Shown here piece after piece: positions 17,801 through 26,482 of a stretch of DNA of 64,000 bases (position 1 is its first letter; every line of letters begins with the position of its first letter). Source of the DNA: Yoonia sp. R2331 (GTDB taxonomy: Bacteria; Pseudomonadota; Alphaproteobacteria; Rhodobacterales; Rhodobacteraceae); contig NZ_JBGCUN010000002.1 of the NCBI RefSeq assembly GCF_041103235.1, forward strand, positions 310,001-374,000, written 5' to 3'. The position numbers were made by a program, and so were the translations under genes. A model generated the notes under the pieces. That model did not search any database. It had not been told where the DNA came from and saw only the letters and a list, made by a program, of their open reading frames with translations.

Positions 17801-18333
17801 GCTCCGTAATGGCCAACAACGCAATTGAAAGAGTGAAGAACCTCTTTGATAGGAGTCTGATTCAGAACAATTTTCGCGGTACGTATGTAGAGTGTTTGGT
17901 CGCTGAGCTCCTGAGCTCCGGGTGGGAGCAAACCAGAGATTGGGCTGGGTGGGATTTTGAACACGCTGACGGTACCAGACTCGAAGTCAAACAATGTGCG
18001 CAAAAGCAAAGTTGGGACCAGTCGAATTCTGTAAACCCACGTGCAAGACGCTTCTCGATTCGAAAGCCAGTCGGTTACTATGAAAGGGATATCTGGGTCG
18101 ATGCCGACAGGCGGCCTGCCCAAATCTATGTACTTGCGTGGCACGGTGAATGCGGGATCGAAGCGGATCAAAGGGAGCCGGATCAGTGGCAGTTCTTTGT
18201 GATTCCTGAGCATGAGCTGCCGGAACAAGACACAATAGGCCTGGGTCGTATCAGAAAGACTTACGAGCCGGTCGAACACACCAACCTTGCACGGGCAGTG
18301 GAAGCTCTGCGTAATGAGGGAAAACCAACATGA
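17797..18333 (+). CDS. PD-(D/E)XK nuclease-fold-like hypothetical protein
   Basis: A 178-residue protein of unknown function. E32, D53 and E63-V-K65 (GWDFEHADGTRLEVKQ) form the E-x20-D-x9-E-x-K pattern of restriction-endonuclease-like active sites. The rest includes IYVLAWHGECG and WQFFVIPEHELPEQDTIGL. It is wedged between the amidohydrolase and the small lipoprotein gene by GTGA and ATGA overlaps. Composition is clearly different: 17821-17880 is 40 percent GC by my count. GTG 17797 is used; ATG 17809 is the alternative. A link to pyrimidine degradation is not evident; it looks like an acquired gene. Confidence 0.7.
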   Translation: MSSVMANNAIERVKNLFDRSLIQNNFRGTYVECLVAELLSSGWEQTRDWAGWDFEHADGTRLEVKQCAQKQSWDQSNSVNPRARRFSIRKPVGYYERDIWVDADRRPAQIYVLAWHGECGIEADQREPDQWQFFVIPEHELPEQDTIGLGRIRKTYEPVEHTNLARAVEALRNEGKPT

Positions 18334-18365
18334 CCTTACGAGGTTGGAACCTCCTTGGCATCTTG

Positions 18366-18593
18366 ATGCATCCAAGAGCGTATCTCGCCCTAGGCGGCCT
18401 CCTCCTCGCCGCCTGCGGCGATCGCGACGCGCCGCTGAACCCCGGCATGCCGGGCATTGTTGTTGAACAACTGCCATTGGGCGTCAGTCTGGATACCGTG
18501 GGGAAGGATACCAACGGTTGCTTTTTCTACAGCCAAAACGGCGCCGTCTTTGTCGTCACCGACGACTTTGGCGCGCCCATCTGTCTGCCCTAA
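18366..18593 (+). CDS. small putative lipoprotein, 75 aa
   Basis: From ATG 18366 the protein starts MHPRAYLALGGLLLAACGD, a short lipoprotein signal peptide with a lipobox ending in Cys 17. The mature part is about 58 residues. The in-frame ATG at 18330 overlaps the upstream stop (ATGA) and would only lengthen the n-region. It ends 15 bases before dihydropyrimidinase, inside the pyrimidine operon. Function unknown. Confidence 0.65.
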   Translation: MHPRAYLALGGLLLAACGDRDAPLNPGMPGIVVEQLPLGVSLDTVGKDTNGCFFYSQNGAVFVVTDDFGAPICLP

Positions 18594-18608
18594 TCGAAGG
18601 AGAATACC

Positions 18609-20063
18609 ATGACCACAGTCATCAAGAACGGCACCATCGTCACGGCGGACCTGACCTATAAGGCCGACGTGTTGATCGACGGCGGCAAGATCATCGAGAT
18701 TGGCATGGCGCTGAAGGGTGATGAGGAACTCGACGCCTCCGGCTGCTATGTCATGCCCGGCGGGATTGACCCCCATGTGCATCTTGAGATGCCGTTCATG
18801 GGCACCTACTCCAGCGACGATTTTGAAAGTGGGACGCGGGCGGCGCTGGCCGGTGGCACCACGATGGTCGTGGATTTCTGCCTGCCCAATCAGGGCGAAA
18901 GCCTGCTGGACGCGATCAAGCGCTGGGACAACAAATCGACCCGCGCGAATTGCGATTATTCCTTCCACATGGCGGTGACATGGTGGGGCGAGCAGGTGTT
19001 CAACGATATGCAAACGGTCGTGCAGGACCGGGGCATCAACACCTTCAAGCACTTCCTTGCCTACAAGGGCGCGTTGATGGTGAACGATGATGAGTTGTTC
19101 AGCAGCTTCAACCGTCTGGCGGAACTGGGCGCAATTGCCATGGTCCACGCCGAAAACGGCGACGTGGTGGCCGAGATGACGGCGAAGCTGCTGGCAGAGG
19201 GCAACACCGGGCCAGAGGCGCACGCCTATTCGCGACCCAGTCAGGTCGAGGGCGAGGCGACAAACCGCGCGATCATGATCGCTGATATGGCGGGCGTGCC
19301 ATTGTACGTCGTGCACACGTCCTGTGAGGAAGCGCATGAGGCAATCCGGCGCGCCAAGCAGCAGGGTAAGCGGGTCTGGGGTGAGCCGCTGATCCAGCAT
19401 CTGACATTGGACGAATCCGAGTATTTCAACCCTGACTGGGACCACGCCGCGCGCCGGGTGATGTCGCCACCTTTCCGCAACAAGAAACATCAGGATAGCC
19501 TGTGGGCTGGTCTGCAATCGGGATCGCTCAGCGTCGTGGCCACAGACCATTGCGCCTTTACGACGGAACAGAAACGCTATGGCGTTGGCGATTTTTCAAA
19601 AATCCCTAACGGCACCGGCGGGCTGGAAGATCGGATGCCGATGCTTTGGACTCACGGGGTGGAAACCGGACGGCTGACGCCAAATGAATTTGTGGCAGTG
19701 ACCAGTACCAATATCGCCAAGATTTTGAACTGCTATCCCAAGAAAGGCGCGGTTCTTGTCGGTGCTGACGCCGATCTGGTGGTCTGGGATCCGGCCAAGA
19801 CCAAGACGATCACCGCGGGCGCGCAGCAGTCGGCCATCGACTACAACGTATTCGAGGGCCAAGAGGTCAAAGGCCTCCCCCGCTTCACCCTGACCCGCGG
19901 CCACGTGGCAGTGCACGACGGCGAGATCCGCACGCAAGAGGGCCACGGCAAGTTCGTCAAACGCGACCCGAACGGGACGGTGAACAAGGCGCTGTCGAGC
20001 TGGAAAGAGCTGACCGCGCCACAGCCGGTGCAGCGGACGGGTATTCCAGCGACGGGGGTTTGA
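18609..20063 (+). CDS. hydA: dihydropyrimidinase
   Basis: A 484-residue cyclic amidohydrolase that opens 5,6-dihydrouracil or dihydrothymine to the N-carbamoyl-beta-amino acid, the second step of the reductive pathway. Metal-site motifs are GGIDPHVHLEMPF, the carboxylated-lysine region NTFKHFLAYKGALMVNDDEL, MVHAENGDVV, YVVHTSCEEAHEA and VVATDHCAFTTEQKR, the last with the final metal-binding Asp. An AAGGAG ribosome site precedes ATG 18609. It stands between preTA/hyuC and the ABC importer, completing the pathway. The stop overlaps the next start (TGATG). Confidence 0.95.
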   Translation: MTTVIKNGTIVTADLTYKADVLIDGGKIIEIGMALKGDEELDASGCYVMPGGIDPHVHLEMPFMGTYSSDDFESGTRAALAGGTTMVVDFCLPNQGESLLDAIKRWDNKSTRANCDYSFHMAVTWWGEQVFNDMQTVVQDRGINTFKHFLAYKGALMVNDDELFSSFNRLAELGAIAMVHAENGDVVAEMTAKLLAEGNTGPEAHAYSRPSQVEGEATNRAIMIADMAGVPLYVVHTSCEEAHEAIRRAKQQGKRVWGEPLIQHLTLDESEYFNPDWDHAARRVMSPPFRNKKHQDSLWAGLQSGSLSVVATDHCAFTTEQKRYGVGDFSKIPNGTGGLEDRMPMLWTHGVETGRLTPNEFVAVTSTNIAKILNCYPKKGAVLVGADADLVVWDPAKTKTITAGAQQSAIDYNVFEGQEVKGLPRFTLTRGHVAVHDGEIRTQEGHGKFVKRDPNGTVNKALSSWKELTAPQPVQRTGIPATGV

Positions 20064-20512
20064 TGGAGAAGGAAGTGGTCGGCTCGGTGGTGTGTGAAAA
20101 AGCGGCGATTGATAAGACTGACCGAGCTAACGTTCATTGGGATCGGGCGAAAGCCTGGTCCGATTATCTCGGGTACCATGCACGCGCATTCTTCTTTTTG
20201 ACTTTGGGATTTATCTGCCTTGCGCAGATGCAGGGCGAAGTGCGTTTAGCGAGCGACGGCCCTGACACAGTACTTTTGTTGCAGGTGGCTGCTTTTTTGT
20301 CCTTTTCTTATGCAGCAATTATGTTCGTATTTGTTATCGGTGTAACTCACCATTTCTTGAATGTGAGAACGCCGGATCACTGGTTGGTCTCCCCACTTAT
20401 TGGAGCCGCCGGAGTGATCTATTCTGCAATGGTTGGTTCGATGTTTTGGGCGATTGGTCGAATGGCCGCAATCAGATTGAGTGACCTTCTAGACATTGGA
20501 ATTGCACAATGA
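20063..20512 (+). CDS. small membrane protein of unknown function
   Basis: A 149-residue protein with about three hydrophobic segments (around 45-62, 75-95 and 112-135) after a charged 40-residue N-terminus. It is coupled at both ends: ATG 20063 overlaps the hydA stop and its stop overlaps the ABC ATPase start (ATGA). Composition is lower in GC than its neighbours (45 percent over 20161-20220 by my count). I do not recognise the family. Its place suggests an accessory role in the operon or a recent insertion. Confidence 0.65.
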   Translation: MEKEVVGSVVCEKAAIDKTDRANVHWDRAKAWSDYLGYHARAFFFLTLGFICLAQMQGEVRLASDGPDTVLLLQVAAFLSFSYAAIMFVFVIGVTHHFLNVRTPDHWLVSPLIGAAGVIYSAMVGSMFWAIGRMAAIRLSDLLDIGIAQ

Positions 20513-21282
20513 AATGTGTAACTGCCAAATCCCTCGACCTCACCTTCCAGACCAATGACGGGCCGGTCCATGCGCTCAAGGATGTGAATCTTGAGATTGG
20601 GAAGGGAGAATTCGTTTCCTTCATCGGCCCCTCGGGCTGCGGGAAGACGACGTTTCTGCGCTGCATCGCGGGGTTGGAGACGCCGACGGGCGGAGAGATC
20701 CAGGTCAACGGGATGACGCCCGAGGAGGCGCGAAAAGCACGCGCCTATGGCTATGTCTTTCAGGCGGCAGGGCTTTATCCCTGGCGCACGATCGGGGGAA
20801 ACATCCGGTTGCCGCTGGAGATCATGGGGTTTTCCAAGTCCGAGCAGGCCGAGCGGGTCACGCGCACGCTAGAGATGGTTGATCTGGCGGGGTTTGAGAA
20901 GAAATACCCGTGGCAATTGTCCGGGGGGATGCAGCAACGCGCGAGCATAGCCCGCGCGCTGGCGTTCGATGCGGATATCCTGCTGATGGATGAGCCGTTC
21001 GGGGCGCTGGATGAGATTGTCCGTGACCATCTGAACGAACAGCTCTTGGCGCTTTGGGCGCGGACGGAAAAGACCATTGGCTTTGTGACCCATTCCATCC
21101 CGGAGGCGGTCTATCTGAGTACCAAGATCGTGGTGATGTCGCCCCGGCCCGGGCGGATTACGGATGTGATCGACAGCCCGCTGCCCAAGGAACGCCCTTT
21201 GGATATTCGTGACAGTGCAGAGTTCATCGATATTGCGCATCGGGTGCGGGATGGATTGCGCGCGGGGCATATTGATGCGTGA
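20509..21282 (+). CDS. ABC transporter ATP-binding protein (SsuB/TauB-like, pyrimidine importer)
   Basis: A 257-residue ATPase with Walker A GPSGCGKTTF, Q-loop VFQAAGLYPWRT, signature QLSGGMQQRASIARAL, Walker B ILLMDEPFGALDE and H-loop TH. This is the nitrate/sulfonate/thiamine-precursor type. With two permeases and an NMT1/THI5-like binding protein downstream it forms a complete importer. Its position after dihydropyrimidinase points to uptake of a pyrimidine, hydantoin or related ring compound (inference). Confidence 0.9.
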   Translation: MKCVTAKSLDLTFQTNDGPVHALKDVNLEIGKGEFVSFIGPSGCGKTTFLRCIAGLETPTGGEIQVNGMTPEEARKARAYGYVFQAAGLYPWRTIGGNIRLPLEIMGFSKSEQAERVTRTLEMVDLAGFEKKYPWQLSGGMQQRASIARALAFDADILLMDEPFGALDEIVRDHLNEQLLALWARTEKTIGFVTHSIPEAVYLSTKIVVMSPRPGRITDVIDSPLPKERPLDIRDSAEFIDIAHRVRDGLRAGHIDA

Positions 21283-21371
21283 TCAGCGCCCCTTGCCAGC
21301 GGTGGGCCCGCCCGCCTCCCCCGAGACCAGAGGTCTCGGCCTGAGGGGGCTGCGCGGCTGCGCCGCGCTGT

Positions 21372-21410
21372 GCCTCCGGCGGGCATATTTGCATTCAAAA
21401 GAAAAACGAG
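21372..21410 (+). repeat. dispersed CATATTT-N3-TTCAAAAGAAA repeat inside the operon
   Basis: GCCTCCGGCGGGCATATTT is followed by GCA and TTCAAAAGAAAAACGAG. It ends eight bases before the first permease start and follows a GC-rich hairpin-prone stretch (21310-21370), so it sits inside a transcribed ABC operon. Confidence 0.75.
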
Positions 21411-21417
21411 GTCGCGC

Positions 21418-22368
21418 ATGAGGGGCCGCGTCGGACCTGTGGTGGCGGTTTTGCTGGCGATCCTGGCGCTGTGGTATGCGGCGGCCATTCCGATGAACGT
21501 CAAAGAGGTGCTGACCCAGGCAGAGCGGGACGGGGCGGTGATTGAACCGGCCTCTGCCGCAGAGCGGCGCGACGCGGGGCGGTGGGGGTTGGTCTTTGCA
21601 AATCTGGAGCATTTGGGGGCCTCGTGGTCATCCGAACGGTCGCGTCTGCCTGCCCCGCACCAGGTGGTGACCGAGTTGTGGGACAGTACCTGGGTTGAGG
21701 AAACCACCGGGCGGCGTGGGATCGTGCGGTCGGGCAGCCTGTCGAACCGGTCGCTGGTCTATCACGGTGGGGTGACGCTGGGGGCGACGGCGCTGGGCTT
21801 TGTGATTGGTGCGCTGGCGGGCGTGTTGCTGGCGGTGGGCATCGTCTACAGCCGCGTGATGGACATGAGCGTGATGCCTTGGGCGATCATCAGCCAGACC
21901 ATTCCGATTGTCGCACTCGCGCCGATGATCATCGTGGTGCTGTATTCGGTCGGCCTGCCGGGGCTTTTCGCCAAGGCGGTAATCTCGGCCTATTTGTCGT
22001 TCTTTCCGGTTGTCGTGGGTATGGTGAAGGGGCTGCGCGCGCCGGATCACATGCAGTTGGACCTGATGCGGACTTATAACGCGAGCAAATCCGATACGTT
22101 CTGGAAGCTGCGGTTGCCGGCCTCTGTGCCTTACCTTTTTGCTTCGCTCAAGATCGGGATCGCCGCGTCTTTGGTGGGTGCGATTGTGGGAGAATTGCCG
22201 GTGCAGCGCGGTGGCCTTGGCGCGCGGATGTTGGGCGGCAGTTATTATGGCCAGACCGAGCAGATCTGGGCGGCGCTTTTTGTGGCAGCCCTGCTGGCGG
22301 CGTTTCTGGTCTGGTTCATTGGCTGGGTTGAGCGGCGCACGCTGCACGCGATGGGGGTGCAGCCGTGA
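21418..22368 (+). CDS. ABC transporter permease (SsuC-type), first
   Basis: A 316-residue inner-membrane permease. One N-terminal helix (VAVLLAILALWYAAAIPM) is followed by a periplasmic stretch and then the BPD_transp_1 domain, with the coupling segment LMRTYNASKSDTFWKLRLP that contacts the ATPase. Start at ATG 21418, directly after the repeat element. The stop overlaps the next gene (GTGATG). Confidence 0.88.
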   Translation: MRGRVGPVVAVLLAILALWYAAAIPMNVKEVLTQAERDGAVIEPASAAERRDAGRWGLVFANLEHLGASWSSERSRLPAPHQVVTELWDSTWVEETTGRRGIVRSGSLSNRSLVYHGGVTLGATALGFVIGALAGVLLAVGIVYSRVMDMSVMPWAIISQTIPIVALAPMIIVVLYSVGLPGLFAKAVISAYLSFFPVVVGMVKGLRAPDHMQLDLMRTYNASKSDTFWKLRLPASVPYLFASLKIGIAASLVGAIVGELPVQRGGLGARMLGGSYYGQTEQIWAALFVAALLAAFLVWFIGWVERRTLHAMGVQP

Positions 22369-23201
22369 TGCTGGTGCTGTCCGCCTTGGTGTTATGGGCC
22401 GTCGCCTGGGCCGCGAACGTTTGGCTGGCCGGGCGCGGCGCGCGGGTGTTGGTGCCGCTGATCTTTGGCCTGACCATCATCGTGGTCTGGCAATTGCTGG
22501 TGCGGGGGCTGGGGGTCGACAAGGTGATCCTGCCCGCACCCACCGAAGTGGCCGAGACCTTTGCAGGCAACATTCCGATCCTTTGGGCGGACTTTGTGCA
22601 GACAATCCTGAAAGGCGCGTTGGGCGGGTACATCATGGGGGTGATTGCCGCGCTTGTGGTGGCGGTGCTGGTGGACCGGTACGGTTTCCTGCAGCGCGGG
22701 CTGATGCCGATTGCGAATTTCATGGCCGCCTTGCCGATTGTCGGGGTCGCACCGATCATGGTGATGTGGTTTGGCTTTGACTGGCAGTCGAAAGCGGCGG
22801 TTGTGGTGATTATGGTGTTCTTTCCGATGCTGGTGAACACGGTCGCGGGGCTGGCCGATACCACCGCGATGCAGCGCGACCTAATGCGGACCTATGGGGC
22901 CAGCTATTTGCAGACATTGTTCCGCCTGCGCCTGCCTGCGGCCTTGCCGTTTATCTTCAATGGGCTGAAAATTGCGGCAACGCTGTCACTTGTGGGGGCA
23001 ATCGTGGCAGAGTTCTTTGGCTCGCCCACCACCGGCCTTGGGTTCCGTATCAACGCCTCGCTGGGGCAGTTGAGCCTTGATATGGTTTGGGCTGTGATCG
23101 TGGTCGCCGCCCTTGCGGGCAGCCTGTTCTATGGGCTGCTGACACTGGCGGAACGCGCCCTGACATTTTGGCATCCGTCACAGCGGAGCCAACGACATTA
23201 A
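22368..23201 (+). CDS. ABC transporter permease (SsuC-type), second
   Basis: A 277-residue permease paralogous to the preceding one, with six predicted helices and the matching coupling loop DLMRTYGASYLQTLFRLRLP. Two distinct permeases suggest a heterodimeric channel. ATG 22368 overlaps the upstream stop; GTG 22365 is an equally possible start. The substrate-binding protein follows after 23 bases. Confidence 0.88.
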   Translation: MLVLSALVLWAVAWAANVWLAGRGARVLVPLIFGLTIIVVWQLLVRGLGVDKVILPAPTEVAETFAGNIPILWADFVQTILKGALGGYIMGVIAALVVAVLVDRYGFLQRGLMPIANFMAALPIVGVAPIMVMWFGFDWQSKAAVVVIMVFFPMLVNTVAGLADTTAMQRDLMRTYGASYLQTLFRLRLPAALPFIFNGLKIAATLSLVGAIVAEFFGSPTTGLGFRINASLGQLSLDMVWAVIVVAALAGSLFYGLLTLAERALTFWHPSQRSQRH

Positions 23202-23224
23202 CGATAACCAAAGGGAGAAAGATA

Positions 23225-24220
23225 ATGATGAAGAAACTGATGATGGCAGCGGCATTGGCCGCAGGCACAGCAGGGATGGCGCAGGCCGATGCCCATGCCA
23301 ATGATGTGACACTGCAATTGCAGTGGGTCACGCAGGCGCAGTTTGCAGGCTACTATGTGGCGCTCGAAAAAGGCTTCTACGAAGAAGAAGGTCTGAACGT
23401 CACGATCTTGCCCGGTGGCCCCGATATTGCCCCACCGCAGGTCCTTGCCGGTGGCGGTGCTGACGTGATGCTCAACTGGATGCCCTCTGCGCTGGCGGCT
23501 CGTGAAAAAGGTCTGCCTGTGGTGAACATCGCCCAGCCGTTCAAGACATCGGGTCTGATGCTGACCTGCTGGAAAGATACCGGGATTGAGAGCGTCGCGG
23601 ACTTTAAGGGCAAGACCATTGGCGTCTGGTTCTTTGGCAACGAATATCCGTTCCTGTCGTGGATGAGCCAGGAAGGCATTTCGACCGATGGTGGTGAAGA
23701 CGGTGTGACGGTGCTGAAGCAGGGGTTCAACGTTGACCCGCTGTTGCAGCGGCAGGCGGATTGTATCTCGACCATGACCTACAACGAATATGGTCAGGTT
23801 TTGGATGCAGGCGTCAGCGAAGATGAACTTGTGACCTTCAAGTATGAAGAGCAAGGCGTGGCGACGCTGGAAGATGGCATCTATGCGCTGGAAGAGAACC
23901 TTGAGGATCCGGTGTTCGTTGACAAGATGGTGCGCTTTGTCCGCGCCTCGATGAAGGGCTGGAAAGATGCCGAGGCCAACCCGGAAGAGGCCGCAGCCAT
24001 TGTTCTGGACTACGACGAAACCGGTGCCCAGACAGAGGCGCATCAGGTCCGCATGATGGGCGAGATTGCCAAGCTGACCGCAGGGTCAAATGGCGCGCTG
24101 GATGAGGCTGATTTCCAGCGCACTGTGGATACGCTGCTGGCCGGTGGCTCTGACCCGGTGATCACCATGCAGCCAGAGGGTGCGTGGACCAGCGAGATTA
24201 CGGATGCTGCTTTGAACTAA
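23225..24220 (+). CDS. ABC transporter substrate-binding protein, NMT1/THI5-like
   Basis: A 331-residue periplasmic binding protein. A signal peptide (MKKLMMAAALAAGTAGMAQA, cleavage near ADA) precedes the NMT1-like domain, which starts VTLQLQWVTQAQFAGYYVAL and continues with GKTIGVWFFGNEYPF. Relatives bind thiamine-precursor pyrimidines or pyrimidine-like amides. GGGAGAAAG precedes the ATG. A strong terminator follows at 24253, so it closes the operon. Confidence 0.9.
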   Translation: MMKKLMMAAALAAGTAGMAQADAHANDVTLQLQWVTQAQFAGYYVALEKGFYEEEGLNVTILPGGPDIAPPQVLAGGGADVMLNWMPSALAAREKGLPVVNIAQPFKTSGLMLTCWKDTGIESVADFKGKTIGVWFFGNEYPFLSWMSQEGISTDGGEDGVTVLKQGFNVDPLLQRQADCISTMTYNEYGQVLDAGVSEDELVTFKYEEQGVATLEDGIYALEENLEDPVFVDKMVRFVRASMKGWKDAEANPEEAAAIVLDYDETGAQTEAHQVRMMGEIAKLTAGSNGALDEADFQRTVDTLLAGGSDPVITMQPEGAWTSEITDAALN

Positions 24221-24252
24221 GCCCGGGCGGGCACATGGCCCACCTGCATGAG

Positions 24253-24280
24253 CGCCCCGCTGGAAACGGCGGGGCGTTTT
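24253..24280 (+). terminator. intrinsic terminator after the pyrimidine ABC operon
   Basis: CGCCCCGC (24253-24260) pairs with GCGGGGCG (24269-24276) around an eight-base loop and is followed by TTTT. It stands 32 bases after the binding-protein stop. Confidence 0.8.
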
Positions 24281-24290
24281 GCGTGTGAAG

Positions 24291-24329
24291 GGAGCCTCCG
24301 GCGGGCATATTTATGTTCAAAAGAAAGAG
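24291..24329 (+). repeat. dispersed CATATTT-N3-TTCAAAAGAAA repeat
   Basis: GGAGCCTCCGGCGGGCATAT (24291-24310), then TTATG and TTCAAAAGAAAGAG. It is the best-preserved copy, lying between the terminator and the hydantoinase gene. Confidence 0.75.
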
Positions 24330-24398
24330 TGAGCGTCGGTTTTGGGTGGTCGGGGTGCGGCGGCTTTGGCTATCTGCGGGGCAAAGAGGAGGCTGTGG

Positions 24399-26408
24399 AT
24401 GGCGTTGCTGTTGGGCGTCGATACCGGCGGGACATATACCGATGCGGTGGTGCTGGACGAGGTCAGCGACCGGGTATTGGCCAAGGCCAAGGCCTTGACC
24501 ACGCGGCCTGATCTGGCGCTGGGCGTGGGTGCTGCGGTTGATGCGGCCATCGCCGGGGCCGGGGTGGATGCGTCCAACGTGGCGATGGTGTCGCTGTCCA
24601 CGACGCTTGCGACAAATGCGCTGGTCGAGGGGCAGGGCGGGCGCGTCGCGCTGGTGTTTATCGGGTTTGCCTCTGGTGAGCTGGACCGCGCGGGCCTGCG
24701 TGATGCCTTGGCCGGGGACCCGGTGATCGTGCTGCCCGGCGGGCATAGCCATGCCGGTGCAGAGGTGACCCCGCTGGATCTGGACGCGCTTGGCACGGCG
24801 TTGGATGGGTTGGATGCGGGTGTCACCGGCTTTGCGATTGCCGCGCATTTCGCAACGCGCAACCCCGCGCACGAGGTGGCCGCGCGCGACCTGATCCGCG
24901 CACGCACCGGCCTGCCGGTGACGTGTAGTCATGAGCTGTCGTCCGCACTGGGCGGGCCGAAACGGGCGCTGACCGCTGTGCTGAACGCGCGGCTTATCGG
25001 GATGATCGACGGGCTGATCGGCGCTTGCGAGGCGCATCTGGTGACGATTGGCATCACCGCCCGCCTGATGGTCGTGCGCGGTGATGGTGCGCTGATCCCG
25101 GCCAACCTGGCGCGCGAACGCCCGATTGAGACGATCCTCAGCGGGCCTGCGGCGTCGATCGCCGGGGCCGGGTGGCTAACGGGGGTGGCGGATGCGCTGG
25201 TCAGCGACATTGGCGGGACGACGACGGATGTCTGTCTGTTGCGCGGCGGCAGGCCCGCGATTGATCCTGCGGGCGCAAGGGTCGGGGCCTATCGCACGAT
25301 GGTCGAGGCGGTGGCGATGCGCACCACAGGTCTGGGTGGCGACAGTGCTGTGCATTTGGTCGAGGGGTTGGCAGGCGGGCTGCGGCTGGGGCCGCGCCGG
25401 TTGATGCCCGTCGCGCTTTTGGCGCGGGATTACCCGGCACTGGTGCATGACACGTTGGACCGGGCGCTGGCGCAGGACGCGCCTGCCACGGATGGCGGGC
25501 AATTTGCGATCCCGTTGTGGACTGGTGAAGTGCCAACGGGGCTCGACCCGCGCGAGGCGGCAGTGGCGGCAAGGTTGGCCGATGGCCCCGCACGGGTGGG
25601 TCATGTGGTGACCAGCCGGATCGAAGGCCCGGCCCTGACCCGGCTGGTGACGCGCGGCATGGTGATCGTGGCAGGGATCACCCCGTCGGACGCGGCCCAT
25701 GCGTTAGGGCTGGTCGCAGTCTGGGATGCAGAGGCCGCGCAAAAGGCGCTGGCGCTTTTTGCACGCAAACGCACCGGGGCCGGTGACCGGGTCGCGCCGG
25801 ATGCCGAAACTTTGGCGCGGCGGATCGTGGATCAGGTGACCGCGCAAACGGTGGATTGCCTGCTTGAGGCCGCTTTTGCCGAAGACGCGCGCGACTTCGA
25901 CCGCACAGCTGATGTGCTGGCGACGCATCCGCTGACCGTCGCGGGGTTGGACCGGCACCAGGGCATCGTGGAAACCATCCTGCGGTTGGGCTTGCCGGTG
26001 ATTGGTCTCGGTGCCTCTTCTGCGTCCTACTATGGCCCGGTGGGTGCGCGGCTGGGCACGAAGATGATCGTGCCGGACCATGCGGATGTGGCCAATGCCA
26101 TTGGTGCGGTGGTCGGGCAGGTGCGGATGCAGGCCGAAGGCACGGTGACCGCACCCAGTGCGGGCCGGTTCGTGGCTCATCTGACCACGGGGCCGCAAGA
26201 CTTTGCTGATCATGACGCAGCCTTTGCCGCGCTTGAGGCCGCGCTGACCGATGATGCCACCGCGCGGGCGCAGGCCGCCGGGGTCATTTCCCCGCGGATC
26301 AGCACCACCCGCAATGTGCAAGAGGCCCAGATTGAGGGCCAGACCATGTTCGTCAGCGCCACCCTGCGGGTGACCGCATCGGGGCGACCCCGGATTGCGA
26401 CAGGCTAG
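24399..26408 (+). CDS. hydantoinase/oxoprolinase family protein, HyuA-type
   Basis: A 669-residue protein with the N-terminal LLLGVDTGGTYTDAVVLDEV and the central ALVSDIGGTTTDVCLLRGG, both ASKHA-type nucleotide-binding motifs of ATP-dependent hydantoinase/5-oxoprolinase A subunits. The usual HyuB partner is not adjacent. Placed after the pyrimidine operon, it may open a cyclic amide or hydantoin, but this is inferred. A GAGGAGG ribosome site precedes ATG 24399. Confidence 0.85.
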   Translation: MALLLGVDTGGTYTDAVVLDEVSDRVLAKAKALTTRPDLALGVGAAVDAAIAGAGVDASNVAMVSLSTTLATNALVEGQGGRVALVFIGFASGELDRAGLRDALAGDPVIVLPGGHSHAGAEVTPLDLDALGTALDGLDAGVTGFAIAAHFATRNPAHEVAARDLIRARTGLPVTCSHELSSALGGPKRALTAVLNARLIGMIDGLIGACEAHLVTIGITARLMVVRGDGALIPANLARERPIETILSGPAASIAGAGWLTGVADALVSDIGGTTTDVCLLRGGRPAIDPAGARVGAYRTMVEAVAMRTTGLGGDSAVHLVEGLAGGLRLGPRRLMPVALLARDYPALVHDTLDRALAQDAPATDGGQFAIPLWTGEVPTGLDPREAAVAARLADGPARVGHVVTSRIEGPALTRLVTRGMVIVAGITPSDAAHALGLVAVWDAEAAQKALALFARKRTGAGDRVAPDAETLARRIVDQVTAQTVDCLLEAAFAEDARDFDRTADVLATHPLTVAGLDRHQGIVETILRLGLPVIGLGASSASYYGPVGARLGTKMIVPDHADVANAIGAVVGQVRMQAEGTVTAPSAGRFVAHLTTGPQDFADHDAAFAALEAALTDDATARAQAAGVISPRISTTRNVQEAQIEGQTMFVSATLRVTASGRPRIATG

Positions 26409-26482
26409 TCACGAAAGCGTCAAGGCGATTGCGCGAAGCCCAGGTTTGGGTGACAAGACCGCGAAACCTTGGACGCCCCGAC

